A stretch of DNA of 8,671 nt from Gammaproteobacteria bacterium (GTDB lineage Bacteria > Pseudomonadota > Gammaproteobacteria > Methylococcales > UBA2780), in assembly GCA_003646305.1 (NCBI GenBank), contig QNFJ01000084.1, forward strand, positions 1-8,671, read 5' to 3'. The notes below the pieces were generated by a model. The model saw only the letters and a program-made list of their open reading frames with translations. It ran no database searches and was not told the origin of the DNA. Shown here piece after piece: positions 7,412 to 8,671 of this stretch. The position numbers were made by a program, and so were the translations under genes. The first letter of the stretch is position 1; every line of letters begins with the position of its first letter.

Positions 7412-7455
7412 TGCTATACAAAGCAGACACTTCACTCACGCTACTCAACGCTTAG

Positions 7456-8671
7456 TTATTCCGCATAAATCTCTTCGAGTCGATCAACACGATGAAAACC
7501 GCGTGGTAGCAGCTTGCCTCTTTTTGCGCGACTGCCCGTATAAAAATCAATATCTGCCGGTTTTAAGACAAGGTGGCGTTTACCAGAATAGATCTTAAGG
7601 CTACCGCCCTCTCGAATAACCACTATTGCGGCAACCATTTCCTCTCTTGCCTTTAATTTTGCAGGTGGAATCTGAATCAGTTTGTTGCCTTTTCCTTTGC
7701 TCAACTCGGGCAAGTCGGCTGTTGAAAAGAGCAGCAAGTGGCCAGTCGTTGTAACGACAGCAACTTTGCCTGCCCCCGCCGGAACCCAGGCGGGCAACAT
7801 CACTTTTGCCTTATCAGGCAGTGACAACAATGCTTTCCCTGCTCTATTTTTACTGGAAAGGGTCGAAAGCGCAGTGATAAAACCATAGCCTGCATCCGAG
7901 GCGAATAAATAGCGCTGCCCACCTTCCCCGGCAATAATTGACTGAAAAAGACTCCCAGCCGCCGGTTTAAGCCGCCCGGTCAACGGTTCACCCTGGCCTC
8001 TTGCCGAAGGCAGGTCATGCGCAGGAAGTGAATAACAACGTCCCGTTGAATCCAGTATATAAACTGGCTGGCTTGTGCGCCCTAACGCAGACGAAAGATA
8101 TTGGTCACCCGATTTATAAGTCAGCGAGAGCGGATCAATCTCATGCCCTTTTGCTGCCCTTATCCAGCCTTTGTCCGAGAGAACAATGGTAATAGGCTCG
8201 TTGGCAATCAATGCACTGGCATCCATTGCCTGCGCTGCTGATCGCTTGACGATTGGTGAGCGCCTGGCATCTCCATACTTCTCCGCATCTTGCTGGATCT
8301 CTTTGCGAACCAATGTCTTTAGCCGCTGCTTCGAACCCAGTATTTTCTCTAGCTTATTTCGCTCCGCCTCCAGATCGCTTTGCTCTCCCCGGATTTTCAT
8401 CTCTTCAAGGCGAGCAAGGTGGCGCAATTTTAAATCTAGAATGGCCTCAGCCTGCCGATCAGACAACGCAAAACGTTCAATTAGGACAGGCTTGGGCTCA
8501 TCGTTCTCCCGAATAATGGCAATCACCTCATCAATATTCAAGAAGGCGATCATTAAACCATCAAGAATATGTAACCGATCAAGTACCTTATCCAGCCTGA
8601 ATTGTAGCCTTCTACGAACCGTCTCGATCCTGAACTGCAACCATTCCAGCAATATATTTCGGAGCCCTTTA
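7456..8671 (-). CDS. parC: DNA topoisomerase IV subunit A, C-terminal part (ParC, runs off the window)
   Basis: ParC is the DNA-cleaving subunit of topoisomerase IV, which with ParE decatenates daughter chromosomes and relaxes supercoils. The window holds the last 404 codons or so of a protein normally near 750 residues. The frame stays open to the right edge, so the true start is outside. The winged-helix domain, active-site tyrosine and quinolone-resistance region are missing. Visible first is the end of the breakage-reunion core and its coiled coil (TVRRRLQFRLDKVLDRLHIL, then LKLRHLARLEEMKIRGEQ). The C-terminal beta-pinwheel domain follows. SARGQGEPLTG, KNRAGKALL and LSKGKGNK match ParC blades, and the canonical GyrA box QRRGGKG is absent, which favours ParC over GyrA. 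The chain ends soon after the last blade (RVDRLEEIYAE), without the short acidic/serine tail that E. coli ParC carries. It is convergent with the fumarase gene and shares its terminator. Confidence 0.95.
   Translation of the reverse strand, partial: KGLRNILLEWLQFRIETVRRRLQFRLDKVLDRLHILDGLMIAFLNIDEVIAIIRENDEPKPVLIERFALSDRQAEAILDLKLRHLARLEEMKIRGEQSDLEAERNKLEKILGSKQRLKTLVRKEIQQDAEKYGDARRSPIVKRSAAQAMDASALIANEPITIVLSDKGWIRAAKGHEIDPLSLTYKSGDQYLSSALGRTSQPVYILDSTGRCYSLPAHDLPSARGQGEPLTGRLKPAAGSLFQSIIAGEGGQRYLFASDAGYGFITALSTLSSKNRAGKALLSLPDKAKVMLPAWVPAGAGKVAVVTTTGHLLLFSTADLPELSKGKGNKLIQIPPAKLKAREEMVAAIVVIREGGSLKIYSGKRHLVLKPADIDFYTGSRAKRGKLLPRGFHRVDRLEEIYAE

Noticed and set aside
8650..8652. TTG as a possible start codon for parC on the - strand
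   Set aside because: The frame stays open beyond it to the window edge, and the residues before it (KGLRNI) continue the normal ParC core; the gene is simply cut by the window.
1..8671. A previously undescribed system (defence, CRISPR, biosynthetic cluster or new RNA)
   Set aside because: Every long gene belongs to a well-known family with intact key residues. There is no repeat array, no unexplained gene and no gap longer than 115 bases.

Overview
The window holds an ordinary housekeeping segment of a bacterial chromosome. The proteins look most like those of Gammaproteobacteria, with some resemblance to beta-proteobacterial and Pseudomonas versions: an E. coli-like SucA, a Pseudomonas LpdG-like dihydrolipoamide dehydrogenase, a compact class I fumarase of about 507 residues, and ParC (not GyrA) signature motifs. 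Base composition is balanced in the genes and strongly AT-rich in the one promoter-like gap. I cannot name the order or genus. The identifications come from recalled family motifs, not from a database search.

Layout, left to right: a complete tRNA-Arg(CCU) with encoded CCA (1-77); an AT-rich gap of 115 bases with promoter-like boxes (78-192); then sucA (193-3015), sucB (3056-4291) and lpdA (4317-5753), all on the + strand with gaps of 40 and 25 bases and so very probably one operon. Next come a perfect 20-bp hairpin followed by a T run (5776-5823) and a class I fumarase gene, also on the + strand, with a GTG start and a good Shine-Dalgarno sequence (5845-7368). A symmetric hairpin (7372-7411) then separates this gene from the convergent 3' part of parC, which runs off the right edge on the - strand (7456-8671). 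No gene-free stretch exceeds 300 bases.

How the genes work together: SucA (E1o), SucB (E2o) and LpdA (E3) are the three subunits of the 2-oxoglutarate dehydrogenase complex, which turns 2-oxoglutarate, CoA and NAD+ into succinyl-CoA, CO2 and NADH. Fumarase acts two steps further on in the TCA cycle, converting fumarate to malate. Having E3 inside the operon and fumarase directly after it makes this a small oxidative TCA cluster; sdh and sucCD, often neighbours elsewhere, are not in the window. ParC is the topoisomerase IV A subunit and is functionally unrelated.

I looked for an undescribed system and did not find one. All long genes are well-known families with intact key residues. The points most worth a second look are small-scale: the very regular lpdA-fum hairpin directly before the fum ribosome binding site, the two-codon ORF overlapping the sucA start, and the inverted repeat around the sucA promoter candidates.
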